DNA of 64,000 nucleotides from Streptomyces sp. MUM 178J (GCF_022414575.1 NZ_JADWYQ010000021.1:1-64000), one strand, 5' to 3'; positions 1 through 8,015 are shown, counted from the first letter of the stretch. A program made the numbers and translations. The notes: generated from the sequence alone by a model not told the origin.

Positions 1-2
1 CG

Positions 3-746
3 GCGGGCCTGGCTGCGCATCAGGCGGCCGTGGCGCTGCTTGCCGTGCCCGCGGCGGCGGCTCTGGCGGCCGCCCGGCTGGGGCGGCGCCCGGTGACCGT
101 CCCGCTCGAGGTGACGGGGGCGGCGGCGGGGCTGACCGCGGTAGGACTCGCTGCCGGGGACGCGATGTGGCTGGGCGGGGTGCTGGCGCTCTGCGGGGTG
201 ATCGCCGGGGGGACGGCGCTGCGGGCGGAGCGCCGTCCGGGCGCCGGGTACGCCTCGGCGGCGCTGCTCACGGCGGCGACGTGGGCGTGGCTTGCGGCGG
301 CGGACGTGACCGTGCCGGAGGCGTACACGGCGTCGGTGTCCGTCGCGGTGCTGGCCGTAGGGGTGCTGCGGCGACGGGGCGACGCCGAGGCGTCGTCGTG
401 GTCCGCGTACGGACCGGGACTCGCGGTGACGCTGGTTCCCAGCCTGGCGGCGGCCTGGGGCGAGGGGCACTGGCTGCGGCCGCTGCTGCTGGGGGTCGCG
501 GCGCTGGCGGTCACCCTGGCCGGGGCGCGGCTGCGGCTCCAGGCTCCGCTGGTGCTGGGCGGCGCGGTGCTGGCCGCGGTCGCCCTGCACGAGTTGATGC
601 CGTACGCAGTGCAGGCCGTGGGAGTGCTGCCGCGCTGGCTGCCGCCGGCTCTGGCGGGTCTGGCGCTGCTGGCCATGGGGGCGACGTACGAGCAGCGGCT
701 GCGGGAGGCACGGAGGCTGCGGGCTGCACTCGGCCGGATGCGCTGA
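3..746 (+). CDS. C-terminal part of a large integral membrane protein (5' truncated by window)
   Basis: The frame is open from the first bases of the window to a TGA at 744-746, so this is the 3' end of a longer gene rather than one starting at the GTG at position 30. The 247 visible residues are mostly Ala/Leu/Val-rich membrane helices broken by short Arg-rich loops. The protein ends in a charged tail (EQRLREARRLRAALGRMR). This tail resembles the end of very large multi-spanning proteins of unknown function in actinobacteria; that family link is from memory. A strong hairpin follows at once. No function can be assigned. Confidence 0.75.
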   Translation, partial: AGLAAHQAAVALLAVPAAAALAAARLGRRPVTVPLEVTGAAAGLTAVGLAAGDAMWLGGVLALCGVIAGGTALRAERRPGAGYASAALLTAATWAWLAAADVTVPEAYTASVSVAVLAVGVLRRRGDAEASSWSAYGPGLAVTLVPSLAAAWGEGHWLRPLLLGVAALAVTLAGARLRLQAPLVLGGAVLAAVALHELMPYAVQAVGVLPRWLPPALAGLALLAMGATYEQRLREARRLRAALGRMR

Positions 747-770
747 CGTGGCGTCGGCGGGGCGGGGACG

Positions 771-809
771 CCGAAGGCCATGGAGACTCAGCGTCTCCAT
801 GGCCTTCGG
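771..809. terminator. Strong bidirectional terminator hairpin
   Basis: A perfect 17-bp inverted repeat (771-787 and 793-809) with a 5-nt loop lies between the plus-strand membrane gene ending at 746 and the minus-strand tRNA-Val ending at 820. It is placed to stop transcription from both sides. Confidence 0.85.
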
Positions 810-819
810 TCCGGACAAG

Positions 820-891
820 TGGGCGATACTGGGTTCGAACCAGTGACCTCTTCGGTGTGAACGAAGCGCTCTCCCGCTGAGCTAATCGCCC
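820..891 (-). tRNA. tRNA-Val (anticodon CAC)
   Basis: Read on the minus strand it folds as a complete cloverleaf. The acceptor is GGGCGAT/ATCGCCC with discriminator A, the D arm contains TTAGCTCAGCGGGAGAGC, the anticodon stem CTTCG/CGAAG encloses loop TTCACAC, and the T arm contains GGTTCGAACCC. The anticodon CAC reads GUG codons, which are heavily used in high-GC genomes. CCA is not encoded. Its body is nearly identical to the three Val(GAC) genes near 7.8 kb, differing mainly in the anticodon stem and loop. Confidence 0.97.
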
Positions 892-959
892 GGGCGCACC
901 GCAAACATTACCCCATGTCAGCGGGTGCCTCCGACCACTTTCCGGTCACCAGCGCCCCT

Positions 960-978
960 CCCGGCAAGCTCTGCCGGG
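960..978 (-). terminator. Hairpin downstream of the PGPGW membrane protein gene
   Basis: A 7-bp stem (960-966 and 972-978) with loop AGCTC lies 25 bp past the stop codon of the minus-strand gene at 1004-1525 and before the tRNA-Val promoter region. It is a plausible intrinsic terminator without a U tract, as is usual in Streptomyces. Confidence 0.5.
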
Positions 979-1003
979 TCGCGGCACCAGCCCGGTCGCG
1001 GCA

Positions 1004-1525
1004 CTAGTCGATGTCCCACGGCATGACGATGCCGAACTTCCACACATAGACCGCGAGCAGCGCCGCGGCGACGACCAGCCCCACGACGGTGAGAATGATG
1101 TTCCGCCGCCGGACCCTGGGGTCCAGGGCGCGGTGGGCGGCTTCGGTGACCTTGCGCTTGGTCCAGCGGAGCACGATCTGCGCCCAGACGAACTCGGTCG
1201 CCCAGATCGCCATGCCCGCGAAGATCACCAGCCAGCCCGGTCCCGGCAGCACCAGCATCGCTGCGCCGGCCCCCACGACGGCGAGACCGACGACGAACAC
1301 GCCGACCTGCCAGCTCACATGGAGGGTCCTGGAGCGCTGGATGAACTCCGGCGCCCGCGAGCCCAGCTGCGGTTCCTCCTCGGCCGTCGATTCCGCCGCC
1401 TCGGCGATCCCCTTGTGAGCGGTCTCCTCCCGACCGCCGCGGGCCGAGGCCGTCACGCCCCCCGTCGCGGGCTGTGAGGCCGTCGCCGCGACGCCCTTCC
1501 CCTGCTCGTCACTCTCCGCGCTCAT
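1004..1525 (-). CDS. TIGR02611-like (PGPGW) small integral membrane protein
   Basis: The 173-aa protein has a hydrophilic N-terminal region of about 70 residues, then two adjacent membrane helices around the motif LVLPGPGWLVIFAG, then a third C-terminal helix (NIILTVVGLVVAAALLAVYV). The PGPGW signature with the following EFVWA stretch is the hallmark of the TIGR02611 family, whose function is unknown. I chose the ATG at 1525 because the longer upstream frame has unlike codon use and runs through the ssgB promoter region. It diverges from ssgB across 190 bp, a pairing I recall from other streptomycetes. Confidence 0.9.
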   Translation of the reverse strand: MSAESDEQGKGVAATASQPATGGVTASARGGREETAHKGIAEAAESTAEEEPQLGSRAPEFIQRSRTLHVSWQVGVFVVGLAVVGAGAAMLVLPGPGWLVIFAGMAIWATEFVWAQIVLRWTKRKVTEAAHRALDPRVRRRNIILTVVGLVVAAALLAVYVWKFGIVMPWDID

Positions 1526-1639
1526 AGTGCCAAACCTACCGGATCGATCGACTTCACTGGAATGGCCGTATATCACAAACCAGTCCAGGCCCGTATGAGC
1601 GACTTGAAGAAACACAAAACGGTCAGAGGGGTTTACATC

Positions 1640-1654
1640 GCCACCGTAGGTGGC
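1640..1654. promoter_or_regulatory. Short inverted repeat in the ssgB upstream region
   Basis: GCCACC-GTA-GGTGGC is a perfect 6-bp-arm palindrome about 62 bp before the ssgB ATG, directly after a GTTT at 1631-1634. The ssgB gene of S. coelicolor is known to use a stress-sigma (SigH) promoter. The GTTT followed about 14 nt later by GGTGGC partly fits that type of promoter, so the repeat may overlap the promoter. This is a suggestion only. Confidence 0.3.
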
Positions 1655-1715
1655 ATGTCGATTTCGCCGACGTGCGAATCCCCGAGCGCACACTGAGCGA
1701 AAGGCCCTGGCGCTT

Positions 1716-2129
1716 ATGAACACCACGGTCAGCTGCGAGCTGCACCTGCGCCTCGTAGTTTCGAGCGAGTCTTCACTGCCTGTACCCGCGGGCCTGCGGT
1801 ATGACACGGCCGACCCCTATGCCGTGCATGCCACCTTCCACACCGGAGCCGAGGAGACGGTCGAGTGGGTGTTCGCCCGCGACCTTCTCGCCGAGGGTCT
1901 GCACCGGCCCACCGGCACCGGCGACGTCCGGGTCTGGCCGTCCCGCAGCCATGGCCAGGGCGTCGTCTGCATCGCACTCAGCTCCCCGGAGGGCGAGGCG
2001 CTGCTCGAGGCCCCGGCGCGGGCCCTGGAGTCGTTCCTGAAGCGGACGGACGCGGCCGTGCCGCCCGGCACCGAGCATCGCCACTTCGACCTGGACACGG
2101 AGCTGTCACACATCCTGGCCGAGAGCTGA
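1716..2129 (+). CDS. ssgB: Sporulation-specific cell division protein SsgB
   Basis: The 137-aa acidic protein begins MNTTVSCELHLRLVVSSES and matches SsgB, the archetypal SALP (SsgA-like protein), over its whole length. SsgB is known to localise at future septum sites in aerial hyphae and to recruit FtsZ, so it is essential for sporulation-specific division. The start at 1716 lies 7 nt after the GAAAGG-like stretch (1699-1704) and gives the usual family length. It diverges from the PGPGW protein gene. Its presence marks the host as a sporulating actinomycete. Confidence 0.97.
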   Translation: MNTTVSCELHLRLVVSSESSLPVPAGLRYDTADPYAVHATFHTGAEETVEWVFARDLLAEGLHRPTGTGDVRVWPSRSHGQGVVCIALSSPEGEALLEAPARALESFLKRTDAAVPPGTEHRHFDLDTELSHILAES

Positions 2130-2324
2130 GCCAGGCCGAGCGCCGCACGGCGCCGTCTTACTCGGGGAGACGGCGCCGCGCACACAGAGTCATATACGCC
2201 GGACGCCGACGCCGTCACCGCCCGCATTCCCGCCGCGGTGACGGCGTCGGTGCGCGTCTGCGCGAACCGCTAGAGTCAGCGCAATTCGACGGGCGCCCGC
2301 CCGAAGCCGGCCAGGGAGCGAATC

Positions 2325-2882
2325 GTGCTGATCCCCCACGACACCCGTATCGCCCTCGACGCTGTCGTCGATCTGGTGAACACCGAACCCGCGGACGACA
2401 GGGACGAGGCGCTGCCGGACGTCGCAGCGCTGTACGCGTTCGCCGACCGGCACAGCATGAGCGGCGTGGGAACGCTCGGACCCAAGGACCTGCACGCCGT
2501 GCACGGTGCGCGGAGGCAGTTCGCCGGGATCTTCGCCGCGCCGGACAGCCGGACCGCGGCCGGGCTGATCAACGAGCTGGTGGCGGCCGCGGGCACCACC
2601 CCGCAGCTGACCGACCACGACGGCTACGACTGGCATGTGCACTACTTCGCGCCTGGCGCGTCGATCGCCAACCATATCGCCGCCGACTGCGGGATGGCCC
2701 TGGCCTTCTTCGTCGTCGCGGGCGAGCAGGACCGGCTGCGCCGCTGCGAGGCGCCCGACTGCGGCCGCGCCTTCGTCGATCTGTCGCGCAACCGCTCGCG
2801 CCGCTACTGCGACAGCCGCACCTGCGGCAACCGGCTGCATGTCGCCGCGTACCGGGCGCGCCGCCGGGAAGCGGCGCGCTGA
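2325..2882 (+). CDS. CGNR zinc-finger protein (ABATE domain)
   Basis: The 185-aa protein starts at a GTG preceded by AGGGAG (2313-2318). Residues 1-130 resemble the stress-induced ABATE domain. The C-terminal 45 residues form the CGNR zinc finger: CEAPDCGRAFVD, then RRYCDSRTCGNRLHVAAYRARRR, with four cysteines placed to bind zinc and the CGNR tetrapeptide visible. Members are treated as putative DNA-binding regulators; targets are unknown. It stands alone between ssgB and a convergent small membrane protein gene. Confidence 0.9.
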   Translation: MLIPHDTRIALDAVVDLVNTEPADDRDEALPDVAALYAFADRHSMSGVGTLGPKDLHAVHGARRQFAGIFAAPDSRTAAGLINELVAAAGTTPQLTDHDGYDWHVHYFAPGASIANHIAADCGMALAFFVVAGEQDRLRRCEAPDCGRAFVDLSRNRSRRYCDSRTCGNRLHVAAYRARRREAAR

Positions 2883-2917
2883 CCTTCGGCGACGACGCCT
2901 GACGGCTCGGGGCCCGC

Positions 2918-3127
2918 TCACAGCAGGAAGAGATCGTGGACGGCGGCCATGAGCAGCAGAAAGCCGATCACTCCGAGGAAGATCATCAGCGGCGGCTGGG
3001 AGAGGGCGAACAGGCAGCCTCGGGGCTGCGGGTCCGGCTGGGTCGGTGCGGGGGACTCGCCCCGGGTGGTCTCGAGCATCTCGGGGCCGATGATGACGCA
3101 GCGCACGGTCCGGTGATCACGTAACAC
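2918..3127 (-). CDS. Small single-span membrane protein, function unknown
   Basis: A GTG start at 3127 gives 69 residues. The first 45 are polar and Pro-rich, and the last 24 (PPLMIFLGVIGFLLLMAAVHDLF) form one clear membrane helix that reaches almost to the C-terminus, as in a tail anchor. It ends 36 bp from the convergent CGNR gene. The shorter start at the internal ATG (residue 17) is also possible. I do not recognise the family. Confidence 0.6.
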   Translation of the reverse strand: MLRDHRTVRCVIIGPEMLETTRGESPAPTQPDPQPRGCLFALSQPPLMIFLGVIGFLLLMAAVHDLFLL

Positions 3128-3256
3128 GCACTGGAGGATGGTGAGTTCACCACTTCCCCCACGGCGTGTCCCAACCTGTGAGATCTTGGTCGGTTCACCG
3201 ACGGCGGGGGCTCGGAGGCGGCGGCACGGTCACCCGCCGTCGGCCCTGCGTCGGCC

Positions 3257-3733
3257 TCAGATGCCGTGCTTCTTCAGGATCGCCTCGATGTCGCTGAAGT
3301 CGTCTCCGTCGCCGGCGGCCTTGGACTTCGAGGGCTGCGCTCCCTTCGCGGGCTTCGCCGGCTTCGTCTGCCGACCGGCCGCGGGACCGCCCGCCCCGAG
3401 GGACGGCTTCGAAGCCCCGGGCTCCACTGCCGCGCTCTCCTTGCGAGCACCCGTCGAGCGCCGCTCGACGGCCCGAGTGGTCATGAACAGCAACCAGGCG
3501 CCGCCGAGCAGGCCGAAGCCGACCCATGCCGTCGGGCTGAAGGCGGTGTCGACGGCCCACTCCACCGCGCCCGTCAGCACCAGCCCGATGGGCACCAGCG
3601 AGTAGGCGGCGATCCGGGCCGCGGCGAGGAAGCGTTTGCGATAGGCCGTGATCGCGGCGATGCCCAGGCCCGCCGCGGACACCGCGGAACAAATGGTCTC
3701 GGCAAGCATCCGGTCCTCCAGGCTCGGCGGCAT
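3257..3733 (-). CDS. Conserved membrane protein with DDFSDIEAILKKHGI tail
   Basis: The 158-aa protein starts at ATG 3733 (MPPSLEDRMLAETICSA). About three membrane helices lie in residues 8-85, followed by an Ala/Lys/Ser-rich linker (residues 90-140). It ends in a distinctive acidic-to-helical tail DDFSDIEAILKKHGI, which looks like a conserved docking peptide. The frame stays open far upstream, but that part overlaps the DsbA-like gene on the other strand and has no membrane character, so the short form is chosen. Function unknown. Confidence 0.8.
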   Translation of the reverse strand: MPPSLEDRMLAETICSAVSAAGLGIAAITAYRKRFLAAARIAAYSLVPIGLVLTGAVEWAVDTAFSPTAWVGFGLLGGAWLLFMTTRAVERRSTGARKESAAVEPGASKPSLGAGGPAAGRQTKPAKPAKGAQPSKSKAAGDGDDFSDIEAILKKHGI

Positions 3734-3868
3734 GAGCGGGTACGTCCCCTTCCATCCTGCACCGTGCGGCCGCCTGGGGGCCATGGCCCGGGACGACCTC
3801 AGGGAGATCTCCGGGACGGCCTCCTCCCCAGGTCCCGGTTCCGGTCGACGGGCTGGAAGACTGGCCCC

Positions 3869-4390
3869 ATGAACGACTCCACTGCCGCGCAGCCCGCGCC
3901 CCGCCCGATCCTCGAGGTCTGGTGCGAGCTCCAGTGCCCCGACTGCCGGACCGCCCTGACGGATCTGCGTGCCCTGCGTGCCCGTTACGGCGACCGGCTG
4001 GAGCTGCGGCTGCGGCACTTCCCCCTGGAGAAGCACAAGCACGCCTTCGCCGCGGCCCAGGCCGCCGAGGAGGCCGCCGTGCAGGGGCAGGGCTGGCCGT
4101 ACGCGGAGGCGGTGCTGGAGCGGATCGCGGAGCTGGACGCCGAAGGCGAGCGGTTCCTGGTGCGCCTGGCGGGGGAAATGGGCCTGGACGCCGAGGAGTT
4201 CGACACGGCGCTGATCGACGGCCGGCACATTCTGATCGTGGACGCCGACCAGGCGGAGGGCAAGGCCATCGGGGTCACGGGAACCCCGACCTATGTGGTC
4301 GACGGCCGGCGGCTGGACGGCGGCAAGAGCCAGGAGGGGCTGCGGGAGCGCGTCGAGGAGATCGCCGACCGGCTGCTCGCCGCGTCCTGA
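3869..4390 (+). CDS. DsbA-family thioredoxin-fold oxidoreductase
   Basis: The 173-aa protein has the thioredoxin-fold active site CPDC at residues 22-25 (LEVWCELQCPDCRTALTDL), an inserted helical domain, and the cis-proline segment TGTPTYVVDG near residue 142. These are the key features of DsbA/FrnE-like disulfide oxidoreductases. No signal peptide is visible, so it probably acts in the cytoplasm, like FrnE or 2-hydroxychromene isomerase-like relatives. The ATG at 3869 gives a compact protein without a long leader. It diverges from the membrane protein at 3257-3733 across 135 bp. Confidence 0.9.
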   Translation: MNDSTAAQPAPRPILEVWCELQCPDCRTALTDLRALRARYGDRLELRLRHFPLEKHKHAFAAAQAAEEAAVQGQGWPYAEAVLERIAELDAEGERFLVRLAGEMGLDAEEFDTALIDGRHILIVDADQAEGKAIGVTGTPTYVVDGRRLDGGKSQEGLRERVEEIADRLLAAS

Positions 4391-4616
4391 CGCCGCCTCC
4401 TCCCGGCGGCGGGCCGCCTCTCGACGACGGCGGTCCGCGCGGGACGCCAAGGCCCCTCAGCGCTGCGCGGGACGTGCCGCGCTCAGCCGTCGAGCGGATG
4501 CCGGCGCGTCCTGGCCGGTCGCGCCCACACGGCGGAGCCGCATACCGATACGGCCCGCGCGTTCGGGGGCTCCCCCGCCGTTGCCGCCCGCGCCCTTCGG
4601 GGCTCCCCCACCACGG

Positions 4617-5456
4617 TCAGAGGAGCGGCTTGGCAGCGTTGACGGCCGTGACCCGGTAACCGAGCGACTCGTACAGCCGGACCGCCGGAGTGTTGGCGGC
4701 GAACACATGGAGCCCTACGAGGCCCAGCCCGGCGTCCCGCGCGATGTGCTCGGCCAGCAGCATCAGGGAGCGCCCGTGCCCCTGCCCTCGGTGCGCCGCC
4801 CGGACCTCTACGTCGTACACATACACGCCCTGTTCGCCCGGAAGGACCTCGGTCCGGCCGGCGAACAGAGTGCCCAGGCGCTCCTCGCCGCTGCTCAGCA
4901 CACGCAGCCAGGTCCCGGGTGTGGCGAGACCCTGCGGAAGTGCTCTTTCGTGGTCGGCCGTCGACTTGGCACGGGCCTGCTGGGGGCTGAGGCCGCGGTC
5001 GGCCCAGCTCTGCGCATAGGCCGCGACGGCCGCCCGACGCCATGGCTCGAACTCCGCCTCGCTCATGGGGCGGGCGGCCGTTCCCGGGGGCAGCGGCGGC
5101 GGGCCGGCCGACATCTGCTTGACCATGTTGCGGCTGCGCTCGACGTAGCCGAGGGCCGTGCTCAGCCGCAGCGCGGCGGTCGCCTCTGGCGGCACGGAGA
5201 CGACCACCTGGCGGCAGCCCCAGGCGCGCAGCACCTCTTCGGCGGCGAGCGCGGCGACCGTGCCCCGGCCACGCCGCCGGTCGGCCTCGTCGACGGTGAG
5301 GGAGCGGATGGTTCCGGTCGTGGGGCCCAGGGAGCGGTGGGTGGCGAGTTCGATGGCGCCGACGGGGCGGCCGTTGACGCAGACCTCGTAGGCCCGCGAG
5401 CGGCCGCCCGCCGCCTCGTGCTGGATCGGCCCGGTCGGCCGCAGGGTCGTGGTCAT
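4617..5456 (-). CDS. Tandem-domain GNAT N-acetyltransferase
   Basis: The 279-aa protein starts at ATG 5456. Both halves carry an acetyl-CoA binding loop: RRRGRGTVAALAAEE in the first domain (about residues 75-90) and HRGQGHGRSLMLLAE in the second (about 225-240). The C-terminal strand motif with ANTPAVRLYESLGY is typical of GNAT folds. Double GNAT proteins in Streptomyces modify small molecules or proteins; the substrate here cannot be read from sequence. It lies 63 bp downstream of pabC on the same strand. Confidence 0.88.
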   Translation of the reverse strand: MTTTLRPTGPIQHEAAGGRSRAYEVCVNGRPVGAIELATHRSLGPTTGTIRSLTVDEADRRRGRGTVAALAAEEVLRAWGCRQVVVSVPPEATAALRLSTALGYVERSRNMVKQMSAGPPPLPPGTAARPMSEAEFEPWRRAAVAAYAQSWADRGLSPQQARAKSTADHERALPQGLATPGTWLRVLSSGEERLGTLFAGRTEVLPGEQGVYVYDVEVRAAHRGQGHGRSLMLLAEHIARDAGLGLVGLHVFAANTPAVRLYESLGYRVTAVNAAKPLL

Positions 5457-5519
5457 CAGGGGAGTTCTACCGGTCCTGCGGCCGCCCGTCACCACGTTTG
5501 CGCGAACATGCCCCCGCGG

Positions 5520-6350
5520 TCAGCGCGCCAGGGGGTCCCAGTCCGCGGCCGCGCGCTCCTCGAAGATCCGCATGGCCTTGGCGGTGACCGGTCCCGGCGC
5601 CTTGCCGAGGGGGCGCCCGTCGACGCCCACGACGGCCTGGACGTCGCGCAGGGTCGAGGTCAGAAAGACCTCCTCCGCCCGGTCCAGTGCGTCGAAGGGC
5701 AGATCGGTCTCCCTGGCCCCGGTCCACTCCACGGTCAGGGCGCGGGTGATTCCGGCCAGGCAGCCGCTGGCGACGGGCGGGGTGTGCAGCTCGCCGTCAA
5801 GGACGAGGAAGACATTGGAGCCGGTGCCCTCGCAGAGCCGCCCGACCGTGTTGGCGAACAGGGCCTCGGAGGCGCCCTGCTCCAGCGCCCTGGCGAGAGC
5901 GACGACGTTCTCCGCGTACGAGGTGGTCTTCAGGCCGGCCAGCGCGCCGCGTTCGTTGCGCGTCCAGGGCACGGTGACCACGGAGGTGGTGTCGGGCCTG
6001 CGCGGTGTCTCACCGAGGGCGACGACGAGCGTGGGGCCGGCGGCGCCGCGGTCGGAGCCGAGCGGAGAGGTGCCTCCGGTGTAGGTGATGCGCAGCCGTC
6101 CCAGCTCCATCGGATTGGCTTCCAGGACGGCGGCGCAGGCGCTGCGCACCTCGTCGGCGTCGGGCTCGGGCAGCCCGAGGCCCCGGGCCGAGCGGGCCAG
6201 CCGGTCGAGGTGGCGGGTGAGCGCGAAGGGCCGGCCGCGGACGGCCTTGACCGTTTCGAAGATGCCGTCGCCCACGGTCAGCCCGTGGTCGAGTACGGAG
6301 ACCAGCGCGTCGTCCGCGTCCCTGAGCCCGCCATTGACCCACAGCTTCAT
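5520..6350 (-). CDS. pabC: Aminotransferase class IV, probable aminodeoxychorismate lyase (PabC)
   Basis: The 276-aa fold-type IV PLP enzyme begins MKLWVNGGLRDADDALVS. Family features are DHGLTVGDGIFET near residue 21, the PLP lysine in LAGLKTTSYAENV, and CEGTGSNVFLV, which binds cofactor phosphate. The ATG overlaps the pabB stop as ATGA, so the two are translationally coupled. Partnership with a chorismate-binding synthase indicates 4-amino-4-deoxychorismate lyase, which releases p-aminobenzoate and pyruvate for folate. A branched-chain or D-amino-acid aminotransferase is the alternative, but the context argues against it. Confidence 0.9.
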   Translation of the reverse strand: MKLWVNGGLRDADDALVSVLDHGLTVGDGIFETVKAVRGRPFALTRHLDRLARSARGLGLPEPDADEVRSACAAVLEANPMELGRLRITYTGGTSPLGSDRGAAGPTLVVALGETPRRPDTTSVVTVPWTRNERGALAGLKTTSYAENVVALARALEQGASEALFANTVGRLCEGTGSNVFLVLDGELHTPPVASGCLAGITRALTVEWTGARETDLPFDALDRAEEVFLTSTLRDVQAVVGVDGRPLGKAPGPVTAKAMRIFEERAAADWDPLAR

Positions 6351-7396
6351 CCGGCCGTCCTTCCGATCGCCTCGTACGCTCCCGACGCTACCGCGAGCAG
6401 CCGGTCCGCCTTCAGTTCGGTCTCCTGCCACTCCCGCTCGGGGTCGGAGCCCCAGGTGATGCCGGCGCCGGTGCCGAAGCGCAGCATGCCCTGCGGGCGG
6501 TCGATCCAGAAGGTCCTTATGCCGACGGCGAGCTCCGCGCGGCCTTTGTCGGCGTCCACCCAGCCGATGCCGCCGCAGTACGGGCCGCGGGGCGCGGTCT
6601 CCAGGGCTTCGATGATCCGCAGTGCGCTGGACTTGGGCGCGCCGGTCACGGAGCCCGGCGGGAAGGTGGCGGAGAGCAGCTCGCGCCAGCCGGCGGCGGG
6701 GGCGAGCTCGCCGCGCACGGTGGAGACCAGATGCACCAGTCCGGGGTGCGGTTCCACGGCGCACAGGTCGGGGACGGTGACGGTGCCGGTGGCGCAGACC
6801 CGGCCCAGGTCGTTTCGGACCAGGTCGACGATCATCACGTTCTCGGCGTGATCCTTGTCCAGCAGGTCCTCCGCGGTGCGGCCGGTGCCCTTGATGGGTC
6901 CCGACTCGACGGTGCGGCCGGTGCGGCGCAGATACAGCTCGGGCGAGGCGGTGGCGATCTCGACGCCGTGGGCGGGCAGCCTGATCGTTCCTGCGTACGG
7001 GGCCGGGTTGCCGCGGGCCAGCAGGGCGGTGAGTGCGTCGACGTCCGCGTCCGCGGGGTCCGGCAGGGGCGCGGACAGGACCCGGCAGAGGTTGGCCTGA
7101 TACACCTCCCCGGCCGCGATGTGCTCGCGGATACGGCGCACTCCCGCCGTGTACGCGGCGCGGTCGAGCGATGACGCCCAGTCGTCTACGGCGGGGCCGC
7201 GCCAACACCCGGGGGCGGGCTCCGGCACCGCTTCGAGGCGTACGTCTCCGAAGCGGGCGCAGGTCAGACGGCCTTCGAAGTCTGCGGCGACGGCCCAGAA
7301 GCCGGTGGAGTCAAGGGCTTCCGGGTCGCTGGTGACATCGCGCAGATCAGAGGCGACGATACGGCCGAAGCGGGCCAGAGGGGCAAGGTCGTACAC
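6347..7396 (-). CDS. pabB: Aminodeoxychorismate synthase component I (PabB)
   Basis: The 349-aa protein (GTG start at 7396, beginning VYDLAPLARFGRIVASDLRD) has the chorismate-binding fold. PIKGT carries the lysine characteristic of PabB, HAENVMIVDLVRNDLGRVC follows, and SVTGAPKSSALRIIE and FGTGAGITWGSDPEREW complete the family signatures. It converts chorismate and glutamine-derived ammonia to aminodeoxychorismate, the substrate of the coupled pabC. No PabA glutaminase is adjacent. A longer form starting at 7465 is possible; the GTG at 7396 fits the usual protein start better, but neither has a clear ribosome site. Confidence 0.88.
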   Translation of the reverse strand: MYDLAPLARFGRIVASDLRDVTSDPEALDSTGFWAVAADFEGRLTCARFGDVRLEAVPEPAPGCWRGPAVDDWASSLDRAAYTAGVRRIREHIAAGEVYQANLCRVLSAPLPDPADADVDALTALLARGNPAPYAGTIRLPAHGVEIATASPELYLRRTGRTVESGPIKGTGRTAEDLLDKDHAENVMIVDLVRNDLGRVCATGTVTVPDLCAVEPHPGLVHLVSTVRGELAPAAGWRELLSATFPPGSVTGAPKSSALRIIEALETAPRGPYCGGIGWVDADKGRAELAVGIRTFWIDRPQGMLRFGTGAGITWGSDPEREWQETELKADRLLAVASGAYEAIGRTAG

Positions 7397-7482
7397 GTCT
7401 GCGAGTGTATGGCGGGCGGGGGAAAGGCGCGGATCAGCCGCTCCGGCTTGCACACACCTCAGCACGCTGCGGAAACGCGTTT

Positions 7483-7510
7483 TTGTGCTGGCCCAGGAAT
7501 CCGCTAGAGT
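7483..7510 (+). promoter_or_regulatory. Probable HrdB-type promoter of the tRNA array
   Basis: TTGTGC (7483-7488) and TAGAGT (7505-7510) are spaced by 16 bp and lie 42 bp before the first tRNA. This fits the vegetative TTGAC-N16-18-TAnnnT promoter of Streptomyces. Confidence 0.6.
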
Positions 7511-7552
7511 TCAACACGTCGCCGGGACGCGGAAGCGGACCGGAAACGACAG

Positions 7553-7625
7553 GCGGACGTGGCTCAGTTGGTAGAGCATCACCTTGCCAAGGTGAGGGTC
7601 GCGAGTTCGAATCTCGTCGTCCGCT
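7553..7625 (+). tRNA. tRNA-Gly (anticodon GCC)
   Basis: Acceptor GCGGACG pairs with CGTCCGC, with discriminator T. The anticodon stem TCACC/GGTGA holds loop TTGCCAA, giving GCC, which reads GGC and GGU. The T arm is GCGAGTTCGAATCTCGT. It is the first gene of a five-tRNA array; CCA is not encoded. Confidence 0.97.
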
Positions 7626-7661
7626 CGAAGTGGGGGATCATTCCCGGGCCCCTACGCTCTG

Positions 7662-7732
7662 GGTGGAGTGGCCGAGAGGCGAGGCAACGGCCTGCAAAGC
7701 CGTCTACACGGGTTCAAATCCCGTCTCCACCT
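7662..7732 (+). tRNA. tRNA-Cys (anticodon GCA)
   Basis: Acceptor GGTGGAG pairs with CTCCACC, with discriminator T. The anticodon stem ACGGC/GCCGT holds loop CTGCAAA, giving GCA. The T arm is CGGGTTCAAATCCCG. The genome continues CCA at 7733-7735, so this member of the array has an encoded 3' CCA, unlike its neighbours. Confidence 0.97.
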
Positions 7733-7736
7733 CCAA

Positions 7737-7808
7737 GGACGATTAGCTCAGCGGGAGAGCGCTTCCCTGACACGGAAGAGGTCACTGGTTCAATCCCAGT
7801 ATCGTCCA
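7737..7808 (+). tRNA. tRNA-Val (anticodon GAC), copy 1
   Basis: Acceptor GGACGAT pairs with ATCGTCC, with discriminator A. The anticodon stem CTTCC/GGAAG holds loop CTGACAC, giving GAC for GUC and GUU codons. It begins one base after the CCA of tRNA-Cys, so the two must be processed from one transcript. Confidence 0.97.
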
Positions 7809-7830
7809 CTGGACCTGCACAGGTCCTCCC

Positions 7831-7902
7831 GCGCGATTAGCTCAGCGGGAGAGCGCTTCCCTGACACGGAAGAGGTCACTGGTTCAATCCCAGTATCGCG
7901 CA
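7831..7902 (+). tRNA. tRNA-Val (anticodon GAC), copy 2 with altered acceptor stem
   Basis: The body is identical to copies 1 and 3, but the acceptor stem is GCGCGAT/ATCGCGC. Both strands of the two differing positions changed together, keeping full pairing. Confidence 0.97.
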
Positions 7903-7936
7903 CGCAGTGCCCGCAGCCGATCGGCTGTGGTCCCGA

Positions 7937-8008
7937 GGACGATTAGCTCAGCGGGAGAGCGCTTCCCTGACACGGAAGAGGTCACTGGTTCAATCCCAGT
8001 ATCGTCCA
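7937..8008 (+). tRNA. tRNA-Val (anticodon GAC), copy 3
   Basis: This 72-nt gene is identical to copy 1, with acceptor GGACGAT/ATCGTCC and anticodon loop CTGACAC. It is the last tRNA of the array and is followed directly by a strong hairpin terminator. Confidence 0.97.
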
Positions 8009-8015
8009 CCACCCG

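Noticed and set aside
7553..8008. tRNA array as an integration site for a mobile element
   Set aside because: No integrase, no tRNA 3'-end duplication and no foreign-looking genes adjoin the tRNAs.
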